From an uncultured Cetobacterium sp. (GTDB lineage: Bacteria > Fusobacteriota > Fusobacteriia > Fusobacteriales > Fusobacteriaceae), in contig CASFCG010000003.1 of the NCBI GenBank assembly GCA_949293295.1, forward strand, positions 1 through 64,000: a stretch of 64,000 nt of DNA. The letters run 5' to 3'. Positions 54,328-64,000 of the stretch are shown one piece after another. The translations under genes and the position numbers were made by a program. Position 1 is the first letter of the stretch. Every line of letters begins with the position of its first letter. The notes below the pieces were generated by a model that was given only the letters and a program-made list of their open reading frames with translations, was not told the DNA's origin and searched no databases.

Positions 54328-55266
54328 ATGAAAGTTGTTGAGATAAAGGTTATATTTGAAAGTGATAATATAGATGGTGTTCAAAAAGAGATTTGTGATA
54401 TCTTTTATAATTTTGGTGCTACGGGATTGAAAATAGATGAACCATTAAAAACAAAAAATCCTCTTGATTTTTTCAAAGATGAAAAACAATTTTTAATGAT
54501 TAATCATGCTGTTTCAGCTTATTTTCCTCTAAATCTGTATTCAGATAGAAGAAATAAGATAATAAAAGAGGAGTTTGAAAGATATTTTTCTGAAAGAGAT
54601 GATGTTGTTTTTACTATAGATTTTTATGAGTATGAAGAAGAGGATTATCAAAATAATTGGAAAAAATATCTTTATCCAGAGAAAGTGAGTGAGCGTTTTG
54701 TAGTAAAGCCAACTTGGAGGGAGTACACTGTGAATGATGATGAGTTAGTTATTGAACTTGACCCAGGTAGAGCTTTTGGAACAGGTTCTCATCCAACTAC
54801 ATCTTTATGTTTAAAGATGATGGAGGAGAATGTCAAAAATGGGGATTCGGTTATTGATATTGGAACAGGTTCTGGAATTTTGATGATAGCAAGTAAAAAG
54901 CTTGGAGCCAATGAGATCTGGGGAACAGATATAGATGAGGTTGCTATTGAGGTTGCAAAAGAGAATCTTGAATTGAATAATGTTTATGATGAAAACGTGA
55001 AGCTTGCTGTTGGGAATCTTTTAAAAATTGTAAATAATAAAAGATTTGATGTTGTGATTGCAAATATTTTAGCAGATATCATTATTTTACTTTTAGAAGA
55101 TGTTGAGAAAGTTATGAAAGAAAATGGGATTGCCATATTTTCTGGAATAATTGAAGATAAACTATCCGAGGTAGTAAAAAAAATTCAAGATAAGAATTTA
55201 GAAATAGTCGAAATAAAGGAAGAGAAAGAGTGGCGAGCAATTCTTGTGAAAAGGAGAGAGAGTTGA
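54328..55266 (+). CDS. prmA: Ribosomal protein L11 methyltransferase
   Basis: SAM-dependent methylation of ribosomal protein L11. The 312 residues have an N-terminal substrate-recognition domain, then the catalytic domain with FGTGSHPTT, VIDIGTGSGILMIAS and the NILA motif in VIANILADI. It starts two bases after ymdB. Confidence 0.94.
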   Translation: MKVVEIKVIFESDNIDGVQKEICDIFYNFGATGLKIDEPLKTKNPLDFFKDEKQFLMINHAVSAYFPLNLYSDRRNKIIKEEFERYFSERDDVVFTIDFYEYEEEDYQNNWKKYLYPEKVSERFVVKPTWREYTVNDDELVIELDPGRAFGTGSHPTTSLCLKMMEENVKNGDSVIDIGTGSGILMIASKKLGANEIWGTDIDEVAIEVAKENLELNNVYDENVKLAVGNLLKIVNNKRFDVVIANILADIIILLLEDVEKVMKENGIAIFSGIIEDKLSEVVKKIQDKNLEIVEIKEEKEWRAILVKRRES

Positions 55267-55269
55267 GTT

Positions 55270-55926
55270 ATGAAAAACTTTATTATAGCTTTAGATGGAC
55301 CAGCAGGGAGTGGGAAAAGCACAATAGCTAAAATAATATCTAAGAGAATGAATTTAACTTACTTGGATACTGGAGCTATGTATAGAATGGTTGCACTATA
55401 TGTTAAAGAGAATAGAATTGATGATTATTCAGCGATAGAAACTCATTTCAATAATATAGATATGGATATTGTAGGGGAGAGATTTTTTTTAAATGGAAGA
55501 GATGTGTCGGAAGAGATTAGAACCCCAGAGGTTACAAAGATAGTCTCTCCGATATCTGCTATAAAATGTGTTAGAGAAAAGCTTGTAAAACGTCAAAGAG
55601 AGATAAGCGAAGGAAAAAGTGTTATTTTAGATGGAAGAGATATTGGAACAGTTGTTTTTCCGAATGCTGACTTAAAGATATTTTTAGTTGCTTCCTCAGA
55701 GGAGAGAGCAAAAAGGAGATTAGAAGAGTACCAGAAAAAAGGAATAGCACAGAATTTTTCAGATGTTTTGGCAGATATAAAACAGAGAGATTATATTGAT
55801 ATGACAAGAAAAGAGAGTCCGTTGAAAAAAGCGGACGACGCCATAGAGATAGATACAACTAAACTTTCAATAGATGAGGTTGTTGATAATATTTTAGATC
55901 TAATTAATAGAAAAGTAGGAGAATAG
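55270..55926 (+). CDS. cmk: Cytidylate kinase
   Basis: Phosphorylates CMP and dCMP. The 218 residues begin with the P-loop ALDGPAGSGKSTIAK, followed by YLDTGAMYR and LDGRDIGTVVFP. It lies three bases after prmA. Confidence 0.96.
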   Translation: MKNFIIALDGPAGSGKSTIAKIISKRMNLTYLDTGAMYRMVALYVKENRIDDYSAIETHFNNIDMDIVGERFFLNGRDVSEEIRTPEVTKIVSPISAIKCVREKLVKRQREISEGKSVILDGRDIGTVVFPNADLKIFLVASSEERAKRRLEEYQKKGIAQNFSDVLADIKQRDYIDMTRKESPLKKADDAIEIDTTKLSIDEVVDNILDLINRKVGE

Positions 55927-55929
55927 GTT

Positions 55930-57174
55930 ATGTTATATAATCTGATTAGAGTTTTATTTTATTTTATTTTTTTGTTATATTCACTCTTTAGACCTAAAAA
56001 TTTTAGATTTATTTCTGAAAGAGTTTTTCAAGATTTATCTAATATAAAAAATGGTAAAGATTATATTTGGATTCATTGTTCTTCAGTTGGAGAGATAAAT
56101 CTTGTGGATAGTTTTGTTAGACAGTTATTGAAAAAAAAAGATGAAAATATTTTGATTACAACTTTCACTGATACAGGATTTGAAATAGCAAAAATTAAAT
56201 ATTCTAATGAGAAAAAGATAGATATTTTAAAATTTCCTTTAGATGATTATTTTCTAATAAAACGTATTTTAAAAAGAATAGATTTAAAACGGTTGATAAT
56301 AGTTGAAACGGAGATATGGTTAAATCTTATAAATTTAGTTTCAAAAAGAGCTGAAATCTATTTAATAAATGGAAGAATATCTGATAAAAGTTTTTCAAAA
56401 TACAGAAAGATTAAGTTTTTATTAGCACCGATTTTAAAAAAAATTACTCTATTTTGTATGCAGTCGGAGAGGGATTTGAATAATATATGTGAGCTTGGAG
56501 CAGATAGAGAAAGGTGTTTTGTTACAGGGAATTTAAAGTTTGATATTGATTTTGAAAGATATACTGAAACTGAAAGAAAAAATTTAAGAAATTTGATTAA
56601 TCCTACTAAAAAAAATATATTTGTGGTTGGAAGTAGCCGTGCAGGTGAAGAAAAGATTTTTCTAGAGATTTTAGATAAAATCGATAATCTTTTACTAGTT
56701 TTTGTTCCTCGCCATTTGGAGAAAGTTGGGGAAATCGTAAGCCTTTTAAATGAAAATAGGATAAGTTTTCAAAAATATTCAGAGATACTAAAAAACAATA
56801 AAAGTTCACAATTTAATAAAGTTATTATAGTAGATAGTATGGGTGTTTTAAGGCAATTTTATGATATTGCTGATTATTGTTTTGTTGGAGGGACTATGGT
56901 CAATATTGGAGGGCATAATCTTTTAGAGCCTCTATATTATGGAAAAGCGGTAATGTTTGGTTCATACCTACAAAATGTCAGAGATATATCAAGGGAGATA
57001 TTAAATTTAAATGTTGGATTTAAGGTTGAAAAAGTTGATGACATAGTTAAGTTAATAAATGATGGCGTACTCTCATCAGTTTCAAGTGAGAGAATAACAG
57101 ATTTTTTCTTAAAAAATAAAAATGCCGTGAAAAAAACCTTAGATATTATGGAGGAGCGATGCAAAAAAAAGTAG
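55930..57174 (+). CDS. waaA: 3-deoxy-D-manno-octulosonic acid transferase
   Basis: Transfers Kdo to lipid A, proof of an LPS-type outer membrane. The 414 residues have an N-terminal membrane anchor, the catalytic glutamate in SSVGEINL, ETEIWLN, GSSRAGEE and the C-terminal GGTMVNIGGHNLLEP of the GT-B fold. It lies three bases after cmk and overlaps trmB by 16 bases. Confidence 0.95.
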   Translation: MLYNLIRVLFYFIFLLYSLFRPKNFRFISERVFQDLSNIKNGKDYIWIHCSSVGEINLVDSFVRQLLKKKDENILITTFTDTGFEIAKIKYSNEKKIDILKFPLDDYFLIKRILKRIDLKRLIIVETEIWLNLINLVSKRAEIYLINGRISDKSFSKYRKIKFLLAPILKKITLFCMQSERDLNNICELGADRERCFVTGNLKFDIDFERYTETERKNLRNLINPTKKNIFVVGSSRAGEEKIFLEILDKIDNLLLVFVPRHLEKVGEIVSLLNENRISFQKYSEILKNNKSSQFNKVIIVDSMGVLRQFYDIADYCFVGGTMVNIGGHNLLEPLYYGKAVMFGSYLQNVRDISREILNLNVGFKVEKVDDIVKLINDGVLSSVSSERITDFFLKNKNAVKKTLDIMEERCKKK

Positions 57175-57860
57175 AAGAGAATATGTGGAGACATTTTTTT
57201 AAGAATCCAAGAACTAATTATAATCCATATATGAAAAGATTAGCAGATTATCCAGATTATATAATGTATGACAAAGAGATTATAAATTTACATAAGGGGG
57301 AGTGGAGCAAAAAAGGATTAAATAATTTAAATCCGTTATACTTGGAGATTGGTTCTGGAAGTGGAAGTTTTGCTGTTGAAATGGCAAAAAAATATCCAGA
57401 GAGAAATTATCTTGCTTTGGAACTACGATTTAAAAGATTGGTTCTTTCAGCGGTTAAAGCTCAGAAGAGTGAATTGAAAAATTTATTATTTTTGAGAAGA
57501 AGAGCGGAAGAGATAATAGAGTTTATCGGGAATAATGAGATTGAGGGAGTATATATAAATTTTCCTGACCCTTGGGAAGGAAATGAAAAAAATAGAGTTC
57601 TACAACCAAGATTTTTTGAGCTATTGGATAAAGTAATGAAGAAAGGTGGAGTTTTATTTTTTAAAACAGACCATGATAGATATTATAATGATGTTTTGGA
57701 GTTTTCAAAGCAACTTGAGAATTATGAAATTATCTATCATACAGATGATTTACATAATAGCATTAAAGCTGAAGACAATATAAAAACAGAGTTTGAAAAT
57801 CTATTTATCAATAAACACAGTAAAAATATCAACTATATAGAAATAAAAAAAATAAAATAG
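57159..57860 (+). CDS. trmB: tRNA (guanine-N7)-methyltransferase
   Basis: Methylates G46 of tRNA. The 233 residues carry YLEIGSGSGSFAVEMA (SAM motif I), YLALELRFKR and the family hallmark INFPDPW. A GGAGGAG site inside waaA precedes the ATG. Confidence 0.95.
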   Translation: MQKKVEENMWRHFFKNPRTNYNPYMKRLADYPDYIMYDKEIINLHKGEWSKKGLNNLNPLYLEIGSGSGSFAVEMAKKYPERNYLALELRFKRLVLSAVKAQKSELKNLLFLRRRAEEIIEFIGNNEIEGVYINFPDPWEGNEKNRVLQPRFFELLDKVMKKGGVLFFKTDHDRYYNDVLEFSKQLENYEIIYHTDDLHNSIKAEDNIKTEFENLFINKHSKNINYIEIKKIK

Positions 57861-57874
57861 TAAGGAGGAGTTAA

Positions 57875-59158
<1,284 letters not shown>

Positions 59159-59256
59159 GAGTAATTACACTCGTTTTAGAATCTATTCAAGAGATGAACA
59201 AAAGTAAAATTTACTGAAAATAGGCACTTTTCTAGATTAATGAAGTTGATTAAGTT

Positions 59257-59291
59257 AAAATCCCCATTGAATTGACAATGGGGATTTTTTT
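59257..59291 (+). terminator. Intrinsic terminator of the ymdB-purA operon
   Basis: AAATCCCCATTG (59258-59269) pairs perfectly with CAATGGGGATTT (59276-59287) around a six-base loop, followed by more T residues. Confidence 0.93.
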
Positions 59292-59401
59292 GTGATATAT
59301 TAAACTAAATGAAAAGTTTTCAAGGGGAAATATGAAATTAGTAAAATATCATAATCAAATATGATGTTATGTAGTGAGATTAGAATTAAAAGGAGGTAGT
59401 C

Positions 59402-61048
59402 ATGTTAAATAAGAAAAAATTAGGGCTTGGAATCGAAGATTTTAAAGAGATAATTATTTCAAATTATTACTATATAGATAAAACAAAATTTATAGAAGAG
59501 ATTCTAAATGATGGAGCTAAAATAAAACTGTTTTGCAGACCAAGAAGATTTGGAAAAACACTTAATATGTCTACTCTCAAGTATTTTTTTGATATTAAAG
59601 ATAAAGATGAAAATAGAAAGCTCTTTGATGGGTTATATATAGAAAATTCTCCTGTGATAAATGAACAAGGAAAGTATCCAGTAATATTTATTAGTATGAA
59701 GGAGCTAAATGGTTATAGCTTTGAAGAAGTTATCGAGGGAATTAAAGTTAAAATATCTGAAGTATTTAATGACTATTTTTTTATTGAAAAAAATCTATTG
59801 ACTTCTGATAGAGAGGTTTTAAAAAAAATTACGACTAAAAAGGGAAGCTTGGCAGAGCTTAGGAACTCTTTAAAGCTTTTAACAAAACTATTATATGAAT
59901 ATTACGATAAGAAAGTAATAGTATTAATAGATGAGTATGATGTCCCTTTATTGAGTGCTTATGAGAATAGATATTACAATGAAGCGATTAATTTTTTTAA
60001 GGGATTTTATGGAAGTGCATTAAAGACTAACGAGTATTTACAGATGGGAGTTTTAACAGGGATAGTTAGGGTGGCACAAGCTGGGATTTTTTCTGATTTA
60101 AATAATATAGAAAACTACACAATACTAAATAAAGAGTATTCTCAACATTTTGGACTACTTGAAGAGGAGGTAGAAAGAGCATTAAAAGATTATGAGATTA
60201 GTTATAAACTTGATGAAGTAAAATCTTGGTATAATGGATATAGATTTGGTAATTCTGAAATATACAATCCATTAAGTATACTGAAATTTTTAAAAACACA
60301 AGAGTTAGGAGCATACTGGATAAATACATCAGGAAATGCACTGATAAAAGAACTACTTAAAAACTCAGATAAGTTTGTATTTAATACGCTGAATAATCTA
60401 TTTAATGGAAAAGAAACAGTAGTCTATATAAGTCAAAGTATAGCACTTAGCAATAATTTATCTCCAGATGATTTATGGGAATTATTGTTATTTTCAGGGT
60501 ATTTAACAGTAAAAGAAAAGATAGAGATGGATACATATTTTGTAAGAATACCAAACGGTGAGATAATGACCTTTTTTAAGAAACTATTTGTAGATATCGT
60601 ATTTAATGGGCTTGGAATTATTAGTAAGTTAAAAGTGGCATTATTAACAAAGAGTTTTGAAGAGATAGTAAGTTGTTTTGAGAATTTAGTGTTAAACGGG
60701 ATGAGTAGCTATGAGACAGATAGAAGATATGAAAGTAACTATCAAATGTTATTATCAGGATTTTTATATGGATTAGAGGGAACATATTTAATGATACCAA
60801 ATCAAGAGAGCGGAGATGGAAGAGCAGATATAGTGTTAAAGCCGGTAGATAAAAATAAGCCAGCTTACATATTAGAGTTAAAGAGATTGAAAAAAAGTGT
60901 AGGGAAAGAGTTGGAAGAGGCATTGAATCAGATAAAAGAGAAGAGATATGATTCTATTTTAAAGAGAGAGGGAATAAATGATATAACTAATATAGTGTTG
61001 GTTTTTGATAAAAAGAAAGTGTTTTTTAAGATAGAAAAAAATAAATGA
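59402..61048 (+). CDS. AAA-ATPase-like protein with C-terminal PD-(D/E)XK nuclease-like domain (DUF1703 type)
   Basis: The 548-residue protein belongs to a large, often multicopy family in anaerobes. The N-terminal ATPase part has FCRPRRFGKT as Walker A (46-53) and IVLIDEYD as Walker B (Asp177, Glu178). The C-terminal part has the nuclease-like triad Asp476 (GRADIVL), Glu492 and Lys494 (LELKR). The biological role is unknown; mobile-element or defence links have been suggested for the family only loosely. It is monocistronic with an AGGAGG site and no neighbouring partner. Confidence 0.88.
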   Translation: MLNKKKLGLGIEDFKEIIISNYYYIDKTKFIEEILNDGAKIKLFCRPRRFGKTLNMSTLKYFFDIKDKDENRKLFDGLYIENSPVINEQGKYPVIFISMKELNGYSFEEVIEGIKVKISEVFNDYFFIEKNLLTSDREVLKKITTKKGSLAELRNSLKLLTKLLYEYYDKKVIVLIDEYDVPLLSAYENRYYNEAINFFKGFYGSALKTNEYLQMGVLTGIVRVAQAGIFSDLNNIENYTILNKEYSQHFGLLEEEVERALKDYEISYKLDEVKSWYNGYRFGNSEIYNPLSILKFLKTQELGAYWINTSGNALIKELLKNSDKFVFNTLNNLFNGKETVVYISQSIALSNNLSPDDLWELLLFSGYLTVKEKIEMDTYFVRIPNGEIMTFFKKLFVDIVFNGLGIISKLKVALLTKSFEEIVSCFENLVLNGMSSYETDRRYESNYQMLLSGFLYGLEGTYLMIPNQESGDGRADIVLKPVDKNKPAYILELKRLKKSVGKELEEALNQIKEKRYDSILKREGINDITNIVLVFDKKKVFFKIEKNK

Positions 61049-61195
61049 TATATAGTCATATTTCAAAAGAGACAGCTATTTGAAACTTTAAAGTTGTCAG
61101 AAATGATAATAAACGAAGCTCTCACTTTAAAAGTTGAAGTTTTAATTGGAGAGGCTTACAATTTACTGAGAATCTAACTACAAAGAGAGGTATGT

Positions 61196-63505
61196 ATGAA
61201 AAAAATTAAGTTTTTTATATTTATTTTTTTTGTAAACTTTACTTTTTTATTTTCAGAAGACTCAGCACTTAAACAGGATTTAAAAACGAAATTGAATCAA
61301 ATTCAAAAAGAGTTAGATGAATTGGAAAAGAAAAAAATAGAACTTATAACCTTAAAAGAACAGTTTGAGAAGAGTGATAAGATAAAAAAACCTAAAATAG
61401 CTCTTGTATTGAGTGGAGGAGGTGCAAAAGGGGTTGCACATATTGGAGTTTTAAAAGTTCTAGAAAAATATAATATCCCGATTGATTATATTGTTGGAAC
61501 AAGTGCAGGAAGTATAATAGGAGCTATGTATGCAATAGGTTATTCTCCAGAAGAGATAGAAAATATCGTATCAAATCTTAAAATAGATAAACTTTTTACA
61601 AATAATTTAAATCGTGAGTTAGAAAGTATTTTACAGAAGACACAAAAGGTGAAGTATCCAATAAAAATTGCATTTGATGAAAACTATAACCCTTTATTAC
61701 CTATGGGGGCGTTAAGTGGTGAATATATCTATCTTGAACTGAAAAAAATTTTTTCAAAGGCAGAGGGAATCAAAAAATTTTCAGAATTTCCCATCCCGTA
61801 CAAAGCCATAACTACAAATCTTCAAACGGGAGAAACTGTTGCACTTGAAGACGGAGATTTAGCACTTGCCACTCTTAAGAGTATGGCAATTCCAACTTTT
61901 CTTGAGCCAATAAAGGTTGGAGATAACTATTATGTGGATGGCGGAGTTTCAGATAATTTTCCTGTGTTACAAGCTTTAAAAATGGGAGCCAATATTGTAA
62001 TAGGTGTTGATATTAGTGCTCCTCCTACTAAAATTACTGATAATACAAATATAATTCAAGTTTTGGATAAATTATCTTTGTATCAAAATGAGAAAAACTT
62101 TAATCGACAGCTGAAATATGTGGATTTTTTGATTCGTCCAAATGTAAAAGATTATGGAATATTCGATTTTAGTACCATTTCAAAACTTGTTGATGAGGGA
62201 GAAAAATCAGCAACTTTATTAAAAGATAAATTAGTTTTACTTTCTAATAAGAGTAAGTTTGATGAGATAAAGATGAAAAAAGATAGGTTGAAAAACAGAG
62301 AGTTTGACATAAAAAAAGTTGTAGCAAAAGGGAATGAGCTTTTAACTACCAAAATAATAGAGGATATGAAACCTGAAAAAACCTATCTTTCTGTAGAAGA
62401 TTTAAATCTTTGGAGTGAGAAAATTTATACTAAATCATATGTAAATAGAGTTTTTTATGAAGTGATGAATGAAAATACAATCAAGTTTGATATACATGAA
62501 AAGGTTGACAAGGAACTTCAATTAGGACTTTTTTATATCTCGAATTATGGGGCTGGAATAGAGATTGTTGCTCAAACTCCTGTTTTCAATAGATTTAATA
62601 TAGAGAAAAACTATCTTTTAAAGACAGAGTTTTCAAAATTTCCTAAAATTAGTATAACTGACTTAGCTCAATATGAGATATTTAATCAAAAAATGTTATT
62701 ATCTTTGACGTTACAATATGCGAAAAATCCTTTATTTATATATCAAAAGGGAGACAATACTTCAACATATTCAACTGATAATTTTACGACAACTCTATCT
62801 TTAGGAACAATTTTATGGAACAAAATTATAGCGGGATACTCTTTTATATATAAAAATTTGGATACAAGTTATAGTTCAGGAAATAGGATTCCTAATTTTT
62901 CAAAACTTTCAAAAGATGGCGACTACCTAAGTAGTGCGTTTAATATTTATTATGATAGTTTAAATCAAAATAACTATGCACAGAAAGGAAGTGTTATACT
63001 ATTTCAAGTTTTTTCAGAAAAAAATCTCAATAATGGAAAGATGTTTGAAGGCTATGTAGGAAAGATTGCTACGAACATGAGATTGACTGAGAAAATCTCT
63101 TTCGGTGCAGGAATAACCTCTGGGCAGATTTTACATGCAGAGAAAGCTCCACTATCTCAGCTTTTTAATATAGGTGGTTTAAGAAGTGACATGTTAAAAA
63201 GGGATTATTCTTTTTATGGTTTACCACTTTCATCAGTTTATACGGATAACTTTTTTATTGGTTCACTTGGACTGCAGTATCAACTTTATCCAAATATTTA
63301 CTTAAAAATGAATTATAATCTAGGGACATATGATTATAGAGATAATTTTGTTAGAGAAAAGAAAATGTGGCAAAAGTTAAACCATGGATATGGTGTGGGG
63401 ATTGGCTGGAATACTATTTTAGGACCAATGGATTTTATGGTAACAAATAATGTTTTAAAAGATAAAGAGTTATTATTCCAAGTTCATATAGGCTACGTCT
63501 TTTAG
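61196..63505 (+). CDS. fplA: Type Vd patatin-like phospholipase autotransporter (FplA-like)
   Basis: Outer-membrane phospholipase A1 of the FplA type known from Fusobacterium nucleatum. The 769 residues comprise a signal peptide (about 1-20), a short coiled coil (25-60), a patatin domain with oxyanion GGGAKG (74-79), nucleophile Ser103 in GTSAG and Asp248 in DGGVSDN (dyad spacing 145, the same as I recall for Ser98/Asp243 of FplA), a POTRA domain (about 365-430) and a C-terminal BamA-type barrel ending in HIGYVF. The final Phe fits barrel insertion. It stands 147 bases after the ATPase gene. Confidence 0.93.
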   Translation: MKKIKFFIFIFFVNFTFLFSEDSALKQDLKTKLNQIQKELDELEKKKIELITLKEQFEKSDKIKKPKIALVLSGGGAKGVAHIGVLKVLEKYNIPIDYIVGTSAGSIIGAMYAIGYSPEEIENIVSNLKIDKLFTNNLNRELESILQKTQKVKYPIKIAFDENYNPLLPMGALSGEYIYLELKKIFSKAEGIKKFSEFPIPYKAITTNLQTGETVALEDGDLALATLKSMAIPTFLEPIKVGDNYYVDGGVSDNFPVLQALKMGANIVIGVDISAPPTKITDNTNIIQVLDKLSLYQNEKNFNRQLKYVDFLIRPNVKDYGIFDFSTISKLVDEGEKSATLLKDKLVLLSNKSKFDEIKMKKDRLKNREFDIKKVVAKGNELLTTKIIEDMKPEKTYLSVEDLNLWSEKIYTKSYVNRVFYEVMNENTIKFDIHEKVDKELQLGLFYISNYGAGIEIVAQTPVFNRFNIEKNYLLKTEFSKFPKISITDLAQYEIFNQKMLLSLTLQYAKNPLFIYQKGDNTSTYSTDNFTTTLSLGTILWNKIIAGYSFIYKNLDTSYSSGNRIPNFSKLSKDGDYLSSAFNIYYDSLNQNNYAQKGSVILFQVFSEKNLNNGKMFEGYVGKIATNMRLTEKISFGAGITSGQILHAEKAPLSQLFNIGGLRSDMLKRDYSFYGLPLSSVYTDNFFIGSLGLQYQLYPNIYLKMNYNLGTYDYRDNFVREKKMWQKLNHGYGVGIGWNTILGPMDFMVTNNVLKDKELLFQVHIGYVF

Positions 63506-63537
63506 TTGAACTTTTATTTTAAAGATAGGTGATATAT

Positions 63538-64000
63538 TTGAAAAAGAACATAAAAATAGTATATGAATATGACGGAAGTGAGTTTTATGGATTTCAAAGA
63601 CAGCCCAAATTAAGGACTGTTCAAGGGGAAATAGAAAAGGTTTTAGAGATTTTATTTAAAGAGAAAATTGATTTAATATCTGCAGGTCGTACGGATAGAG
63701 GTGTACATGCTAAAATGCAGGTTTCAAATTTTTATATAAAACTGGATATTCCAATATCAAAATTAAAAAAAATATTGAATGCGTTACTGCCAGAAGATAT
63801 AAATATATTAGAGGTTGAGGAGATTGAATTAAATTTTAACTCGAGATTTTCAGCAAAATATAGAGCGTATGAATATTATATTACAAATAAAAAGAATCCA
63901 TTTAATTCAAGATATATGAGTTTTATAGATGAAGAGTTTAACATTGAAAGATTAAATAAGATTTTAACTATTTTAATTGGAGAGCATGATTTTAGTAACT
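63538..64000 (+). CDS. truA: tRNA pseudouridine synthase A, 5' part (cut by window end)
   Basis: Makes pseudouridine at positions 38-40 of tRNA. About 154 residues are visible, starting at TTG 63538, six bases after AGGTGA; there is no ATG before the conserved [18 protein letters not shown]. The catalytic aspartate is Asp53 in GRTDRGVHA. The 3' end lies beyond the window. It follows fplA by 32 bases and may be co-transcribed. Confidence 0.95.
   Translation, partial: MKKNIKIVYEYDGSEFYGFQRQPKLRTVQGEIEKVLEILFKEKIDLISAGRTDRGVHAKMQVSNFYIKLDIPISKLKKILNALLPEDINILEVEEIELNFNSRFSAKYRAYEYYITNKKNPFNSRYMSFIDEEFNIERLNKILTILIGEHDFSN

Noticed and set aside
61060-61150. Imperfect inverted repeat AAGCTCTC/GAGAGGCTT before fplA
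   Set aside because: The arms do not pair without a bulge and no T-run follows; too weak to call a terminator or operator.

Overview
The window is very AT-rich chromosomal DNA with strong AGGAGG-type ribosome binding sites. It mixes Gram-negative envelope genes (Kdo transferase WaaA, a lipid A-type acyltransferase, a type Vd patatin autotransporter, a predicted outer-membrane barrel, lipoproteins) with genes typical of Firmicutes (HPr kinase, SepF, YmdB, NrnA, YitT, CsoR). With an FplA-like phospholipase, a siaPQM-nanA-nanK cluster and an anaerobic cobalamin operon, this points to the Fusobacteriaceae (Fusobacterium or Cetobacterium); the species cannot be fixed from this sequence alone. No rRNA, tRNA, CRISPR array or transposase gene was seen.

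Layout. 1-2.3 kb: one copy of a palindrome-rich repeat, a stand-alone RarA C-terminal-domain protein and a PTS EIIC. 2.4-8 kb (minus): glycolysis (gap-pgk) and a folate operon (folE-folBK-folP) ending in a pseudouridine synthase. 8.1-11.6 kb (minus): a protein of unknown function and a copper export operon (copA-csoR). 11.8-13.2 kb: the second, inverted repeat copy and a secreted orphan protein. 13.4-20.8 kb (minus): pfpI-like gene, then sbcD-sbcC-murI-PH-queH-radical SAM. 21.4-22.5 kb: an M20 amidohydrolase. 22.9-35.7 kb: a long oxygen-independent cobalamin operon (cbiP, cbiB, cobD, cbiA, C, D, E, T, L, F, an unrelated DUF5710-type gene, cbiG, H, J) preceded by a short translated leader. 35.8-38.2 kb (minus): two lipoproteins, one a 5'-nucleotidase-like protein that seems to have lost its metal ligands. 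38.4-45.1 kb: sialic acid uptake and catabolism (siaP, siaQ, siaM, nanA, nanK) followed by a secreted choloylglycine-hydrolase-family enzyme and an outer-membrane barrel. 45.2-52.6 kb: GIY-YIG, acyltransferase, MTA/SAH nucleosidase, folC, a small membrane protein, a double-length hprK, yitT, nrnA, sepF. 52.7-53.3 kb: nanE. 53.5-59.2 kb: ymdB-prmA-cmk-waaA-trmB-purA. 59.4-64 kb: AAA-ATPase/nuclease-like protein, fplA-like autotransporter, and truA cut by the window end.

How the parts work together. siaPQM, nanA, nanK and nanE give a near-complete route from imported sialic acid to N-acetylglucosamine-6-phosphate. The cob operon covers most of the corrin ring steps from cobalt-precorrin-2 onward, plus amidation and aminopropanol attachment; the cobalt chelatase and the nucleotide-loop genes are not here.

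The most unusual observation is a 168-bp element present twice in opposite orientations (17-184 and 11784-11951). It aligns without gaps, and the differences that fall in its stems keep pairing (as G-U wobbles) on one strand only. That suggests a structured RNA, or an RNA-based mobile repeat, rather than a plain DNA palindrome. Other leads are the tandem HprK with a degenerate first half, the catalytically stripped 5'-nucleotidase-like lipoprotein, the coupled leader ORF before cbiP, and several near-perfect operators in promoters.
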